Source: Bacillota bacterium
Lineage (GTDB): Bacteria > Bacillota > Clostridia > Acetivibrionales > DSM-1351
NCBI GenBank assembly: GCA_023390335.1
Contig: JAEWCZ010000081.1
Span: forward strand, 62,001-126,000
Direction of reading: 5' to 3'
Length of the DNA stretch: 64,000 nucleotides
Below the pieces are notes generated by a model. It was not told where the DNA came from. It did not search any database and saw only the letters and a list, made by a program, of their open reading frames with translations. Both the position numbers and the translations under genes were made by a program. Position 1 is the first letter of the stretch; the number at the start of each line of letters is the position of its first letter. This document shows, in pieces, positions 51,947 through 60,855 of the stretch.

Positions 51947-52912
51947 TTAAGCAAAATGACATGCGACCTTATGGTTTTGTCCTACCTCTTTCAGTTCCGG
52001 TATCTGTTGTTTGCAAATATCGCTACACTTGGGACATCTAGTATGGAATCGGCAGCCAGATGGAGGAGTCGCTGGACTGGGTAAGTCTCCTGTCAAAACT
52101 ATTTTTTCTCTTTTAATTCTTGGGTCAGGCAGAGGAACTGCCGATAAAAGTGCCTTTGTGTACGGATGAAGCGGATTGTCGTAAAGCTCGGTTTTGTCAG
52201 CTATCTCAACAAGGCACCCAAGATACATTACAGCCACACGGTGTGAAATATGTTTAACCACGCTTAAATCATGTGATATAAACAAGTAGGAAAATCCATA
52301 TTCCTTTTGAAGATCAGATAAAAGGTTTATTATCTGTGATTGAATAGATACATCCAACGCTGAAACAGGCTCATCGCATACAATAAATTCAGGATTTAAA
52401 GCTAAAGCCCTTGCAATACCTATTCTCTGCCTCTGCCCTCCCGAAAATTCATGGGGATATCTGTCAATGTGAAAGGGAAGTAATCCGCATTGTTCCATTA
52501 CCTTTAACACACGCTGTTTCAAATTCTTTTTTTCACAAAAACCGTGTTCAAGAAGTGCTTCACCAATAATTTCACCAACTGTAAGTCTGGGGTTCAAGGA
52601 ACTGTATGGATCTTGGAAGACAATCTGAATTTTGGGTCTCAGTTTTTGCATTTCATGTTTCTTAAGGTCAAATATTTCTGTACCCTTAAATAAAACTTCT
52701 CCTCCTGTTTTATCGTGCAACCTCAGGATTGTACGACCTACGGTACTTTTTCCGCATCCTGATTCGCCTACCAATCCTAGAGTTTCACCTTTATTTATTT
52801 CAAAGGATATATCTTCCACTGCTTTAACATGCCCTACAGTCTTCTGGAATACTCCACCTTTAATGGGAAAGTACTTTTTCAAATTTCTTACCTCAAGTAA
52901 TGCTTCACTCAT
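51947..52912 (-). CDS. oppF: Oligopeptide ABC transporter ATP-binding protein OppF
   Basis: The 321-residue ATPase has Walker A GESGCGKST, signature FSGGQRQRIGIARAL, Walker B VCDEPVSALD and the C-terminal oligopeptide-transporter cysteine cluster (CRFHTRCPKCSDIC). It powers peptide import with OppD. The ATG at 52912 overlaps the oppD stop by four bases and has GGAGGTGG upstream. Confidence 0.93.
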   Translation of the reverse strand: MSEALLEVRNLKKYFPIKGGVFQKTVGHVKAVEDISFEINKGETLGLVGESGCGKSTVGRTILRLHDKTGGEVLFKGTEIFDLKKHEMQKLRPKIQIVFQDPYSSLNPRLTVGEIIGEALLEHGFCEKKNLKQRVLKVMEQCGLLPFHIDRYPHEFSGGQRQRIGIARALALNPEFIVCDEPVSALDVSIQSQIINLLSDLQKEYGFSYLFISHDLSVVKHISHRVAVMYLGCLVEIADKTELYDNPLHPYTKALLSAVPLPDPRIKREKIVLTGDLPSPATPPSGCRFHTRCPKCSDICKQQIPELKEVGQNHKVACHFA

Positions 52913-53886
52913 TTTGCCACCTCCCCGAATAACGTACATGCAACGAAATGCTCATTGCCCATATCGATCAGTTTTGGAAAACCTTGTTTACAAGCATCCT
53001 TGCACATTTTACACCTGTCTGAAAAGTAGCAAATTTCAGGCAAATTGATGAGATTTGGTACCTGTCCCGGTATTGTATAGAGCCTGTCACTTACAGTAGT
53101 TATACTCGGTTTTGATTTCAAAAGTCCTATTGTATAGGGATGCATGGGGTTTAAATATATGTCGTCAACTTTCCCCTGTTCAATTATTCTCCCCGCATAC
53201 ATTACTATTACATAATCCGCCATTTCGGCTACGACACCCAAATCGTGAGTAATCAACATTATGGATGTTCCGAATTTCCTTTTTATTTCTTTAAGTAAAT
53301 CTAATATTTGTGCCTGTATTGTAACATCCAGTGCTGTAGTCGGTTCATCTGCAATCAAAAGTTCAGGATTACAAGATAGTGCCATTGCTATCATGATTCT
53401 CTGTCTCATACCTCCTGATAATTCATGGGGATACGAGTCATATATGCCTTCCGCACGTGGTATACCAACAGTTGAAATCATTTCAACCGCTTTTTGCCTT
53501 GCTTGTTTCTTGGTAAGCTTTTCATGAAGAATAAGTGATTCTGCTATCTGGTTACCAACTGTAAAAACCGGATTCAACGAAGTCATGGGTTCCTGAAAAA
53601 TCATTGAAATCCTATCCCCGTTTATTTTCCTCATTTCGCCCTGGGATAGTTTCACAAGATCTTGCCCATTGAAAAAAACCTGTCCCTCAACTATTCTGCC
53701 CGGGTCTTGTATTAATCTCATAATCGAAAGAGACATCACACTCTTTCCGCAACCGGATTCACCTACGATGCCTATCGTTTGTCCCTTATTTACCTGAAAG
53801 GAAACGCCGTTTACCGCTTTAACAACACCTGCATCGGTATAAAAAAATGTATGTAGATCTTTAATTTCTAAAAGTTTTTCTGACAT
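52909..53886 (-). CDS. oppD: Oligopeptide ABC transporter ATP-binding protein OppD
   Basis: The 325-residue ATPase has Walker A GESGCGKSV, signature LSGGMRQRIMIAMAL, Walker B IADEPTTALD and the C-terminal CYFSDRCKMCKDAC cluster. It pairs with OppF. It begins 15 bases after oppC and its end overlaps oppF. Confidence 0.93.
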   Translation of the reverse strand: MSEKLLEIKDLHTFFYTDAGVVKAVNGVSFQVNKGQTIGIVGESGCGKSVMSLSIMRLIQDPGRIVEGQVFFNGQDLVKLSQGEMRKINGDRISMIFQEPMTSLNPVFTVGNQIAESLILHEKLTKKQARQKAVEMISTVGIPRAEGIYDSYPHELSGGMRQRIMIAMALSCNPELLIADEPTTALDVTIQAQILDLLKEIKRKFGTSIMLITHDLGVVAEMADYVIVMYAGRIIEQGKVDDIYLNPMHPYTIGLLKSKPSITTVSDRLYTIPGQVPNLINLPEICYFSDRCKMCKDACKQGFPKLIDMGNEHFVACTLFGEVAK

Positions 53887-53901
53887 AAATGCTTTTCCCT
53901 C

Positions 53902-55308
53902 CTACTTTTTCATTTTAGGGTCGAAGGCATCCCGCAGGCCGTCACCCACAAAATTAATTGCGAGAACTATCGTAAAGATGCACACTCCAGGTGGTATCCA
54001 AAGCCATGTTCGAAGAATGAAATCGTTGGTATCTCTTACTGCCTGAACCATGTTTCCCCACGACGGGAACGGCATAGCAACACCAAGTCCAAGAAAAGAT
54101 AATGCAGATTCCATCAATATTGCATCACCTATCCCGAGGGTTGCAGATACAATTATGCTTGGGATAACATTAGGAATAAGATGTCTTACTATTTTACGTC
54201 TATCCTTGAGTCCAAGTGCTTCTGCTGCAATCATATATTCCTGTTCTCTCAAGGTCAGAATCTGCCCGCGAACCAATCTTGCCATAACAGGCCAGCTAAG
54301 AACTCCTATTATGAACATTACAAAATATATTCTACGTTGAGGCGGTATATTTAAATCAGACATTATCGCACCTATTATTATTACAACAGGCAAAAACGGA
54401 ATACTCAGAAATATATCAACAAGTCTCATAAGCATATTATCAATTTTACCGCTGTAATAGCCTGCCAAGCCTCCTATAGTTGTACCTAAGAGTATTTCTA
54501 GGAGCACGGCAACAAAGCCGACGGTTATGGAGATTCTCCCCCCGTACATCAAACGAGTAAAAATGTCACGTCCACTGCTGTCAGTACCGAATAAATGCCC
54601 CGGCCCCGGTTTAAGTTTAGCCATAATTATATCTGTTTTAAGTAACGGATATTTAGAAAATACCGGCCCGTAAAAACATATAATAATTAGAAAAGATATT
54701 AAAAACAATCCAACTATTGCAAGTTTATTTCTTTTAAATTGTTTAATAGCCATAGTCCAAGGTGTCTGAATATTGTCTCCTTTGTTGCGTTCCCTTGTAT
54801 CCATTATTTTGAGAATAGCTACAAAAATTAACGAAACAAATGCAACTATAACAAGAAGCTTTGCACCAGGCCCTGTCTGTGACGTAATATCACTTGATTT
54901 AAATATAGTTTTACCATCACCGGTTTTTAGTTCAAGGAGTATAGTACCAAAAAAATCAGTTATAGAAGTCTGACTGTTGGAAAGTTGTATTCCGTAAAAT
55001 ATTACAGCACATACAACTGCTCCCAAAGCACCTGATAGTGCTTTACTGTTTTTGCGGAAATGATAGTACGCTACAAAAATAATAGCCGCAATAAACAATA
55101 AAAATGTTACAAGCAGCGGAACAGCAGTACTTGTAAATACATAAGTTTGTATGTTTTCAGTAAGCTTGTTAAGCTCTTTTCTTTTGAACAGTGACGTTAT
55201 AAGATTAAACCCGTTTATTGCACTATAATCCTTAAATGTGAGAAATGGGAGTGTATAACACAAAACTGCTGCAAACAATGATATTATCGTAAATATTTTT
55301 ATCTTCAT
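53902..55308 (-). CDS. oppC: Oligopeptide ABC transporter permease OppC with N-terminal extension
   Basis: The C-terminal 290 residues form a standard OppC permease: KQFKRNKLAIVGLFLISF, GTDSSGRDIFTRLMYGGRIS and the EAA loop EALGLKDRRKIVRHLIPN. The preceding roughly 170 residues carry four extra hydrophobic segments and are not part of usual OppC proteins of about 300 residues. Possibly a fused accessory membrane domain. It follows oppB after 13 bases. Confidence 0.92.
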   Translation of the reverse strand: MKIKIFTIISLFAAVLCYTLPFLTFKDYSAINGFNLITSLFKRKELNKLTENIQTYVFTSTAVPLLVTFLLFIAAIIFVAYYHFRKNSKALSGALGAVVCAVIFYGIQLSNSQTSITDFFGTILLELKTGDGKTIFKSSDITSQTGPGAKLLVIVAFVSLIFVAILKIMDTRERNKGDNIQTPWTMAIKQFKRNKLAIVGLFLISFLIIICFYGPVFSKYPLLKTDIIMAKLKPGPGHLFGTDSSGRDIFTRLMYGGRISITVGFVAVLLEILLGTTIGGLAGYYSGKIDNMLMRLVDIFLSIPFLPVVIIIGAIMSDLNIPPQRRIYFVMFIIGVLSWPVMARLVRGQILTLREQEYMIAAEALGLKDRRKIVRHLIPNVIPSIIVSATLGIGDAILMESALSFLGLGVAMPFPSWGNMVQAVRDTNDFILRTWLWIPPGVCIFTIVLAINFVGDGLRDAFDPKMKK

Positions 55309-55321
55309 TTTTCATTCCACC

Positions 55322-56287
55322 TCACTTTAGCTTAACTCTAGGATCAACAATTGCATAGAAAATATCTGAAAGCAGATTTCCCAGAAGGGTAAGTACGGCA
55401 ACAAACAGTGAAAATCCCATTAAAAGGGGATAATCTCTTTTTGTCACAGCTTCCAATGCAATTTTTCCTATACCCGGAATACCAAAAATGCTCTCTGTTA
55501 TGATTGCACCTGAGAATAATCCAGGGAGTGAAAGACCAATCAGAGTTACAATGGGGATTAGTGCATTTCTTAGTGCATGTTTGTATATTACAACCTTTTC
55601 ACTAAGGCCTTTAGCTCTTGCAGTTCTTATATAATCCTGTTTTACAATTTCAAGTACTGCAGTTCTTGTATATCTCATCATAGACCCTGCACTTATTAAA
55701 GCAAGTACTAAAACCGGCAGTATCATATGTTTTAGTCGGTCAATGATAAACGCAAATCCTATATACGCCGAACCCGGTGTATTTAAACCCGCCAGTGGCA
55801 AAATATGAAGGTTTACGGCAAATACTTTTATTAATAAATATCCGAGAAAAAAGGATGGAAAGGATATACCGATTAATGCCAAAAAAGTAAAAATCATATC
55901 GGTTTTGGAATACTGCCTTGTGGCAGAAATAATACCTATAGGAATTGCAATGAGCAGTTCCAGAATAAAAGCTGCAAGAGCTATACTAAAGGAATTCCAT
56001 ACATATGTGTTGATTACCGTAGACACAGGCATCTGGTATGTAAATGAATCACCGAAGTCAAAATGAATGGCTCCCTTAATCCACTTAAAATATTTAAGAT
56101 AAATTGGATCGTTAATCCCGTAAATATCTTTAAGATGTTGAATCTGCTGGGTTGTCATATGTGTAGATGAAACTTTTGAATCAATAAAATTTCCTGGAAC
56201 CAGATTGATTATTAGGAATAATATTATAGAAACTCCTATAATAATCGGTATCATCTGAAGGATTCTTCGGGCTAAGTAATTCCACAT
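55322..56287 (-). CDS. oppB: Oligopeptide ABC transporter permease OppB
   Basis: The 321-residue permease has six helices, the start RRILQMIPIIIGVSIILF, and the EAA loop RAKGLSEKVVIYKHALRNALIP. It pairs with OppC. It is separated from oppA by a strong stem-loop. Confidence 0.95.
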   Translation of the reverse strand: MWNYLARRILQMIPIIIGVSIILFLIINLVPGNFIDSKVSSTHMTTQQIQHLKDIYGINDPIYLKYFKWIKGAIHFDFGDSFTYQMPVSTVINTYVWNSFSIALAAFILELLIAIPIGIISATRQYSKTDMIFTFLALIGISFPSFFLGYLLIKVFAVNLHILPLAGLNTPGSAYIGFAFIIDRLKHMILPVLVLALISAGSMMRYTRTAVLEIVKQDYIRTARAKGLSEKVVIYKHALRNALIPIVTLIGLSLPGLFSGAIITESIFGIPGIGKIALEAVTKRDYPLLMGFSLFVAVLTLLGNLLSDIFYAIVDPRVKLK

Positions 56288-56324
56288 GTCACAACTCTCC
56301 TGTCGTTTGTTAATTTGGGTTAAA

Positions 56325-56359
56325 GAGAATGTCCGTACATTTTAATGACGGACATTCTC
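56325..56359 (-). terminator. Stem-loop between oppA and oppB
   Basis: GAGAATGTCCGT pairs perfectly with ACGGACATTCTC. TTTAACC follows on the minus strand. A partial terminator or mRNA-stabilising stem would give more oppA than oppB product. Confidence 0.7.
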
Positions 56360-56380
56360 AGAAACATATGTGAAAATTTC

Positions 56381-58138
56381 TTACTTTCCAATTTCTGCTT
56401 TATATAAATTATAGAAGAATTCTTTAAATGATGAGAGTTCGTAGTCCTTTATTCTGGAATTGGCTACCCACATATCACTTCTCTGATACACATAAAGTAT
56501 AGGTAAATCATTATTCAAGATTTTATATAGTTGCTTGTAAATAGGCTTCCTCTTTTCTGTGCTTATTTCGTTCAGACCTTCTTCGCACAGCTTGTCGACT
56601 TCGGCATTTTTGTAATTATAGTAATTTTGAGATGCATTTGATTTAAATGCATTTGCTAATGAATTATCAGGATCCGGAGTAAGACCACTGGCCATAAAAT
56701 AAGCATCTAATTGCTTTTTGGTTGCTTTTTGGAAAAGAGTTGGCCAATCGAGATTTTCAACGGTAACATCTATTCCAAGCTTTGCATAATCGTCCTTCAT
56801 AACAGGAACCATTATGTCCGTTACAGGATGAGGACTCATGCAGGAGAATTTGATTTTAAATTCTTTGCCGTCCTTTTCACGTTTTCCGTTGCTGTTTAGT
56901 TTCCAGCCTGCTTCATCCAACAACTGACCTGCTTTATCCAGATTGTATTCATATGTATTACAGCCTTCATCGTCATATGCCCAAGATACATTTGACTCAG
57001 GTATGTTGACGACTCTTGCATATTCACCGTATACCTTTTCAACAACGGCAGCTCTGTTCAGTGCATACATTAAAGCCTGTCGTACTTTCACATCATTGAA
57101 TTTAGGATCAGCATCGTTTAAGCCCACGTATCCATAACCGTTGGTAGGGTATCTGTATATGTCTATAAACCCTGCATCCTTTGCCGCTTTCATATTGTCA
57201 GGTGAAACATCAGCCATATCGATATCCGTCTCTCCTGCCATGACTCTCTGAAGTTCCTGTCCTGTAGGTGTTATTGAAAATATCAGATTTTTGATTTTTG
57301 GAGCTCCCTTGAAGTAATTCTCGTTTGCCACAAGTTTCAGCTCCTGACCAGCTTTATACTCAACAAATTTGTATTGACCTGTACCCATTGGTGCCCCGTT
57401 CTTTTCCTTGACCTTTGCAGTATCACCCTTTTTGAAATCAGCACCATAATACTTCTTTTCAAGTAACGGAACCTGTAATGCATAAATTGCAGGACCGCTT
57501 GCCTTGTCTACGGTAATTTGCAGAGTTTTATCATCAAGCACCTTTATTCCTTCGATTTTATCAGCGCTTCCGTTTTTATATGCATCAAGGCCTTTGATGA
57601 ATGTTTTTGAGATATCTGATGGTCCGTCATATTTTGGATCGGCTTGAAGATAGTATGCGAACTCCAAATCAGAGGCTGTAGCAGGATTTCCATCCCAGAA
57701 CTTAACTCCGTCTTTGATTGTAAAAGTATATGTGAGTCCGTCATCCGAAACTTTATAATCCGTTGCTGCCGGTATTGCCTTACCATCGAAATCAACATCT
57801 ACATTAAAATCAAACATGGTATAGGTCATATACCAATCATAAGAATTATCACCGTACAAAACATTAAATATTCCTGTTGTATCCGGCAAACCAATAACTA
57901 ATGTGTCCTTTCTGTCTGTTGCCACTTTAGGACTTTTTAACGGATCAGTAGCAGCAGTATATTCAACGCCGTACTTCTTGTAATCAAATCCTGTCTGACT
58001 AGCTTTTGCTCCAGTTGAAGATGAGCTACTTATTGATGAGCTCCCGGATGTATCTCCGGTTTCAGATTTACTTGTGCATGCAGGTATAGTCAATATAATT
58101 GACAATACAATTGATAATATTGCTAATTTCTTCTTCAT
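56381..58138 (-). CDS. oppA: Peptide-binding lipoprotein OppA
   Basis: The 585-residue protein has a lipoprotein signal with the Cys in TIPACTSK, a Ser-rich linker, and a type 5 solute-binding domain (FTIKDGVKFWDGNPATASDLEF). It captures peptides outside the cell for the Opp permease. It is first in the operon. GGGGG lies before the start. Confidence 0.94.
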   Translation of the reverse strand: MKKKLAILSIVLSIILTIPACTSKSETGDTSGSSSISSSSSTGAKASQTGFDYKKYGVEYTAATDPLKSPKVATDRKDTLVIGLPDTTGIFNVLYGDNSYDWYMTYTMFDFNVDVDFDGKAIPAATDYKVSDDGLTYTFTIKDGVKFWDGNPATASDLEFAYYLQADPKYDGPSDISKTFIKGLDAYKNGSADKIEGIKVLDDKTLQITVDKASGPAIYALQVPLLEKKYYGADFKKGDTAKVKEKNGAPMGTGQYKFVEYKAGQELKLVANENYFKGAPKIKNLIFSITPTGQELQRVMAGETDIDMADVSPDNMKAAKDAGFIDIYRYPTNGYGYVGLNDADPKFNDVKVRQALMYALNRAAVVEKVYGEYARVVNIPESNVSWAYDDEGCNTYEYNLDKAGQLLDEAGWKLNSNGKREKDGKEFKIKFSCMSPHPVTDIMVPVMKDDYAKLGIDVTVENLDWPTLFQKATKKQLDAYFMASGLTPDPDNSLANAFKSNASQNYYNYKNAEVDKLCEEGLNEISTEKRKPIYKQLYKILNNDLPILYVYQRSDMWVANSRIKDYELSSFKEFFYNLYKAEIGK

Positions 58139-58237
58139 TGCAATCCCCCTTATTTAATGTTAAATAGCAATTTGCTTACAAAAAAACATAGATAGTTCTA
58201 CTACATGGAGCGTCCTTGCTTCCAATTAGAATTAATC

Positions 58238-58261
58238 CATGTTAATTTCAACATGCATGTT
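58238..58261. promoter_or_regulatory. Repeated CATGTT motif in opp 5' region
   Basis: CATGTT, AACATG and CATGTT occur in 24 bases with a 6-base gap after the first, within the leader of oppA. Could be an operator. Confidence 0.25.
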
Positions 58262-58293
58262 TTGAATCTAGATTGTGTTTGTAATTATTTGTT

Positions 58294-58322
58294 ATTCTAC
58301 CATATATTTCTGAGTTTAGCAA
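58294..58322 (-). promoter_or_regulatory. Candidate sigma-A promoter of oppA
   Basis: On the minus strand TTGCTA, a 17-base spacer and TAGAAT, about 150 bases before oppA. Confidence 0.5.
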
Positions 58323-58379
58323 TTTATAACTGTTTTTTATAGCTATAAGATAATTTTTTTTAACGGATAAAATTCCCAT

Positions 58380-58413
58380 ACAACTTTTGATAAATTAATT
58401 TATCAAAAGTTGT
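58380..58413. repeat. Perfect 34-nt palindrome
   Basis: ACAACTTTTGATAAATT is followed immediately by its exact reverse complement. It abuts the -35 box of the tRNA-Tyr promoter. No T-tract follows on the plus strand. Confidence 0.85.
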
Positions 58414-58441
58414 TGACAAGATGTAGTATTTAGTGCATAAT
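58413..58441 (+). promoter_or_regulatory. Sigma-A promoter of tRNA-Tyr
   Basis: TTGACA, a 17-base spacer and CATAAT, 34 bases before the tRNA. Confidence 0.75.
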
Positions 58442-58474
58442 CTTATATGTTGCTGAAAACAACATATTGATTTT

Positions 58475-58559
58475 GGAGGGGTTCCCGAGTGGCCAAAGGG
58501 GGCAGACTGTAAATCTGTTGTCTCTGACTTCGATGGTTCGAATCCATCTCCCTCCACCA
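58475..58559 (+). tRNA. tRNA-Tyr (GTA)
   Basis: The acceptor GGAGGGG pairs with TCCCTCC (one G-T) and CCA is encoded. The anticodon stem encloses CTGTAAA with anticodon GTA; a long variable arm is present, as in bacterial tRNA-Tyr. Confidence 0.96.
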
Positions 58560-58565
58560 ACAAAG

Positions 58566-58604
58566 CTCTGTACATTCGCGTTAACGCTGTGTGCGGAGTT
58601 TTTT
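58566..58604 (+). terminator. Terminator after tRNA-Tyr
   Basis: A CTCTGTACAT.../...GTGTGCGGAG stem with inner GCG TTAA CGC and a following T6. Confidence 0.75.
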
Positions 58605-58660
58605 AGTTGTCCGTAAGCTTCAGGAAACATAATACTTTTACATTTGTTATTTTACAAATA

Positions 58661-58697
58661 TATTACAGCTATTGACAGGACTTACTTTGCTGTAATA
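58661..58697 (+). promoter_or_regulatory. Promoter with flanking 9-bp inverted repeat for ABC exporter leader
   Basis: TTGACA at 58672-58677 and TAACAT at 58696-58701 form a promoter with 18-base spacing. TATTACAGC (58661-58669) and GCTGTAATA (58689-58697) are exact inverted copies on either side of the -35, likely an operator. Confidence 0.55.
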
Positions 58698-58758
58698 ACA
58701 TATGTTGGTAATGTATTCTCGTATATTACAAATTCGGTGAAAGGAGTGTTTAAAAAAT

Positions 58759-58794
58759 ATGTATTATAAAATTAGCGAGGTATTTCATCAATAA
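58759..58794 (+). CDS. Putative 11-residue leader peptide
   Basis: An ATG with AAGGAG 12 bases before it opens MYYKISEVFHQ and a TAA. It is followed by a stem-loop and an intrinsic terminator before the exporter genes, as in ribosome-controlled attenuation. The peptide itself is not known. Confidence 0.45.
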   Translation: MYYKISEVFHQ

Positions 58795-58804
58795 TTTAAT
58801 ATTG

Positions 58805-58849
58805 GACCTTTATGTAAAGCAATAGTCATTTTATTTGCTTTATAAGGTC
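58805..58849 (+). promoter_or_regulatory. Leader stem-loop upstream of exporter
   Basis: GACCTT...GTAAAGCAA pairs with TTTGCTTTAT...AAGGTC; a strong stem with a small bulge, between the leader ORF and the terminator. Confidence 0.6.
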
Positions 58850-58899
58850 AGCACTTAAGTAACCGTCATTCCAGTTAAATATGTTAAATAAAATATATT

Positions 58900-58930
58900 G
58901 AACACGATGCTTGCGTTATCGTGTTTTTTT
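58900..58930 (+). terminator. Intrinsic terminator ahead of ABC exporter (attenuator candidate)
   Basis: AACACGAT pairs with ATCGTGTT followed by T-tract. It lies 80 bases before the first exporter gene and after the promoter at 58672, so it should stop most leader transcripts. Confidence 0.75.
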
Positions 58931-59010
58931 GTTTCTTATTTTTCGAAATCTCGAATACCCTTTTTAAATGACTGTTACTAATAACATTACGCTTATTAAG
59001 GAGAATTTAT

Positions 59011-60855
59011 ATGCAATTTAAAAACAAAGGTCGATTCAAGATGCTCTATTCATTCATGAAAGGCTATAAATGGCTTTTTGCTCTTGCCGTTTTGTTTACA
59101 ATGCTTGCAATAGTATTCAATTATCTGATGCCGCAAATAACCAAAATTATTGTTGATTCGGTTATTGGCACCGAGGAACTGAAACTGCCTAAATTTATTA
59201 TGAATTTTATCTATAGCAATGGAGGCAGAGATATGCTGAGAAGCAATCTACTCGCCTGCTCCCTTTTGGCACTGGCACTTGCTGCATTGTCAGGTTTGTT
59301 TACATTACTTTTTAGAATATGTATTGCCAAGGCTTCCGAGGGGACCATACGTAAAATGAGAGACCAACTATTCAGCCATATACAGAGGCTCCCCTATAAC
59401 TGGCATGTTAAAAACCAGACCGGCGACATAATACAAAGATGTACCTCTGATGTTGAGGTTATAAGAAATTTTATTTCCCAGCAGCTTATAGAAATGATAA
59501 GAACAGTTTTTTTAGTAGGCTTCTCCATTTCTATCATGCTTACAATGAATATCAGGTTGTCGCTTATAGCACTTGCCTTCTTCCCTATCGTTGTGACATA
59601 CTCGGCAATTTTTTATAATAAAATTGCTGCCAAGTTCAAGTTTGCTGACGAGGCTGAAGGTGCATTGTCTGCAATGGTTCAGGAAAATCTTACGGGAGTT
59701 CGTGTAGTGCGCGCTTTTGGACGTCAGAATTATGAAATACAAAACTTTGACACTAAAAATGATCACTTTGCTAACTACTGGATCAGATTGGGATTCCTTC
59801 TAAGTAAATATTGGGGAATCGGAGATTTAGTTTCTGGACTTCAAGTTATGCTTATAGTAATTATGGGGTCGATTGATGCAGCAAAAGGTATTATTACGCT
59901 TGGTGAATTTCTTGTATTTGTTTTCTATAATTCAATGTTAATTTGGCCTGTAAGGAACTTTGGCCGTATTCTCTCAGAACTAAGTAAAACCAGTGTTTCT
60001 CTGAATCGTGTACTGGAAATAGTTTCAGAGGAAGAAGAAAAAGATTGTGAAGGTGCTGTGGCACCTGAAATGACCGGCGATATTGAGTTTAAGAATGTTA
60101 GTTTTGATTATGAAGGTGTTAAGCCGGTACTAAAGGATATTTCATTTAAAATTAAAGCAGGAACCACTTTTGGCATATTGGGAGGTACTGGTTCAGGTAA
60201 ATCCACAATAACCTACCTTCTGGATAGATTATATAATCTGCCTGAAGGACAGGGTTCAATTGAAATTGGCGGAGTGGATATCAGAAAGATACAACTTGAG
60301 CATCTGCGCCGAAACATTGGATTTGTTCTTCAAGAGCCATTTTTGTTTTCCAAAACTATAAAGGAAAATATTGATATTTACGAAAACACCGGGGACATGG
60401 AGCGAATCCGATATTGTGCAGATATTGCCGCTGTAGACGATGCCGTTATGAGCTTTTCCAAGGGTTATGACACCATTGTTGGAGAACGTGGGGTTACTCT
60501 CTCAGGAGGACAGAAACAAAGAGTTGCTATTGCAAGAATGCTTATGCAAAAACCGCCTATCATGATATTTGACGACTCTCTTTCAGCGGTTGACTCTGAA
60601 ACTGATGCAAAAATCCGAAGCGCTCTAAAGAATAGTACGGGGCAAAGTACGGTACTTCTAATTTCCCACAGAATCACCACATTAATGCAGGCAGATGTAA
60701 TCATGGTTCTGGATGACGGAAAAATTGCGGAAATCGGTTCACACTCTGAATTACTTACAAATGATAAAGGTATTTATAGGAAAATTTATGATATACAAAG
60801 TAGTCTTGAAACTGAACTTTCAGATTCGGCTGCTCAAACAGGAGGTGGCAATTAA
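59011..60855 (+). CDS. ABC exporter subunit with degenerate catalytic site (BmrC-like)
   Basis: The 614-residue half-transporter has six helices (about 20-325) and an ATPase domain: Walker A GGTGSGKST (391-399), Q441, canonical signature LSGGQ (497-501), Walker B ending D521 and the next residue D522 instead of the catalytic Glu, and H553. Such an Asp marks the degenerate half of heterodimeric exporters (BmrC type). It likely pairs with the next gene to export drugs or lipids. AAGGAG precedes the ATG. An upstream leader and terminator suggest induction. Confidence 0.92.
   Translation: MQFKNKGRFKMLYSFMKGYKWLFALAVLFTMLAIVFNYLMPQITKIIVDSVIGTEELKLPKFIMNFIYSNGGRDMLRSNLLACSLLALALAALSGLFTLLFRICIAKASEGTIRKMRDQLFSHIQRLPYNWHVKNQTGDIIQRCTSDVEVIRNFISQQLIEMIRTVFLVGFSISIMLTMNIRLSLIALAFFPIVVTYSAIFYNKIAAKFKFADEAEGALSAMVQENLTGVRVVRAFGRQNYEIQNFDTKNDHFANYWIRLGFLLSKYWGIGDLVSGLQVMLIVIMGSIDAAKGIITLGEFLVFVFYNSMLIWPVRNFGRILSELSKTSVSLNRVLEIVSEEEEKDCEGAVAPEMTGDIEFKNVSFDYEGVKPVLKDISFKIKAGTTFGILGGTGSGKSTITYLLDRLYNLPEGQGSIEIGGVDIRKIQLEHLRRNIGFVLQEPFLFSKTIKENIDIYENTGDMERIRYCADIAAVDDAVMSFSKGYDTIVGERGVTLSGGQKQRVAIARMLMQKPPIMIFDDSLSAVDSETDAKIRSALKNSTGQSTVLLISHRITTLMQADVIMVLDDGKIAEIGSHSELLTNDKGIYRKIYDIQSSLETELSDSAAQTGGGN

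Noticed and set aside
58360..58630. Minus-strand open frames over tRNA-Tyr
   Set aside because: They are reverse-strand shadows of tRNA-Tyr and its terminator.
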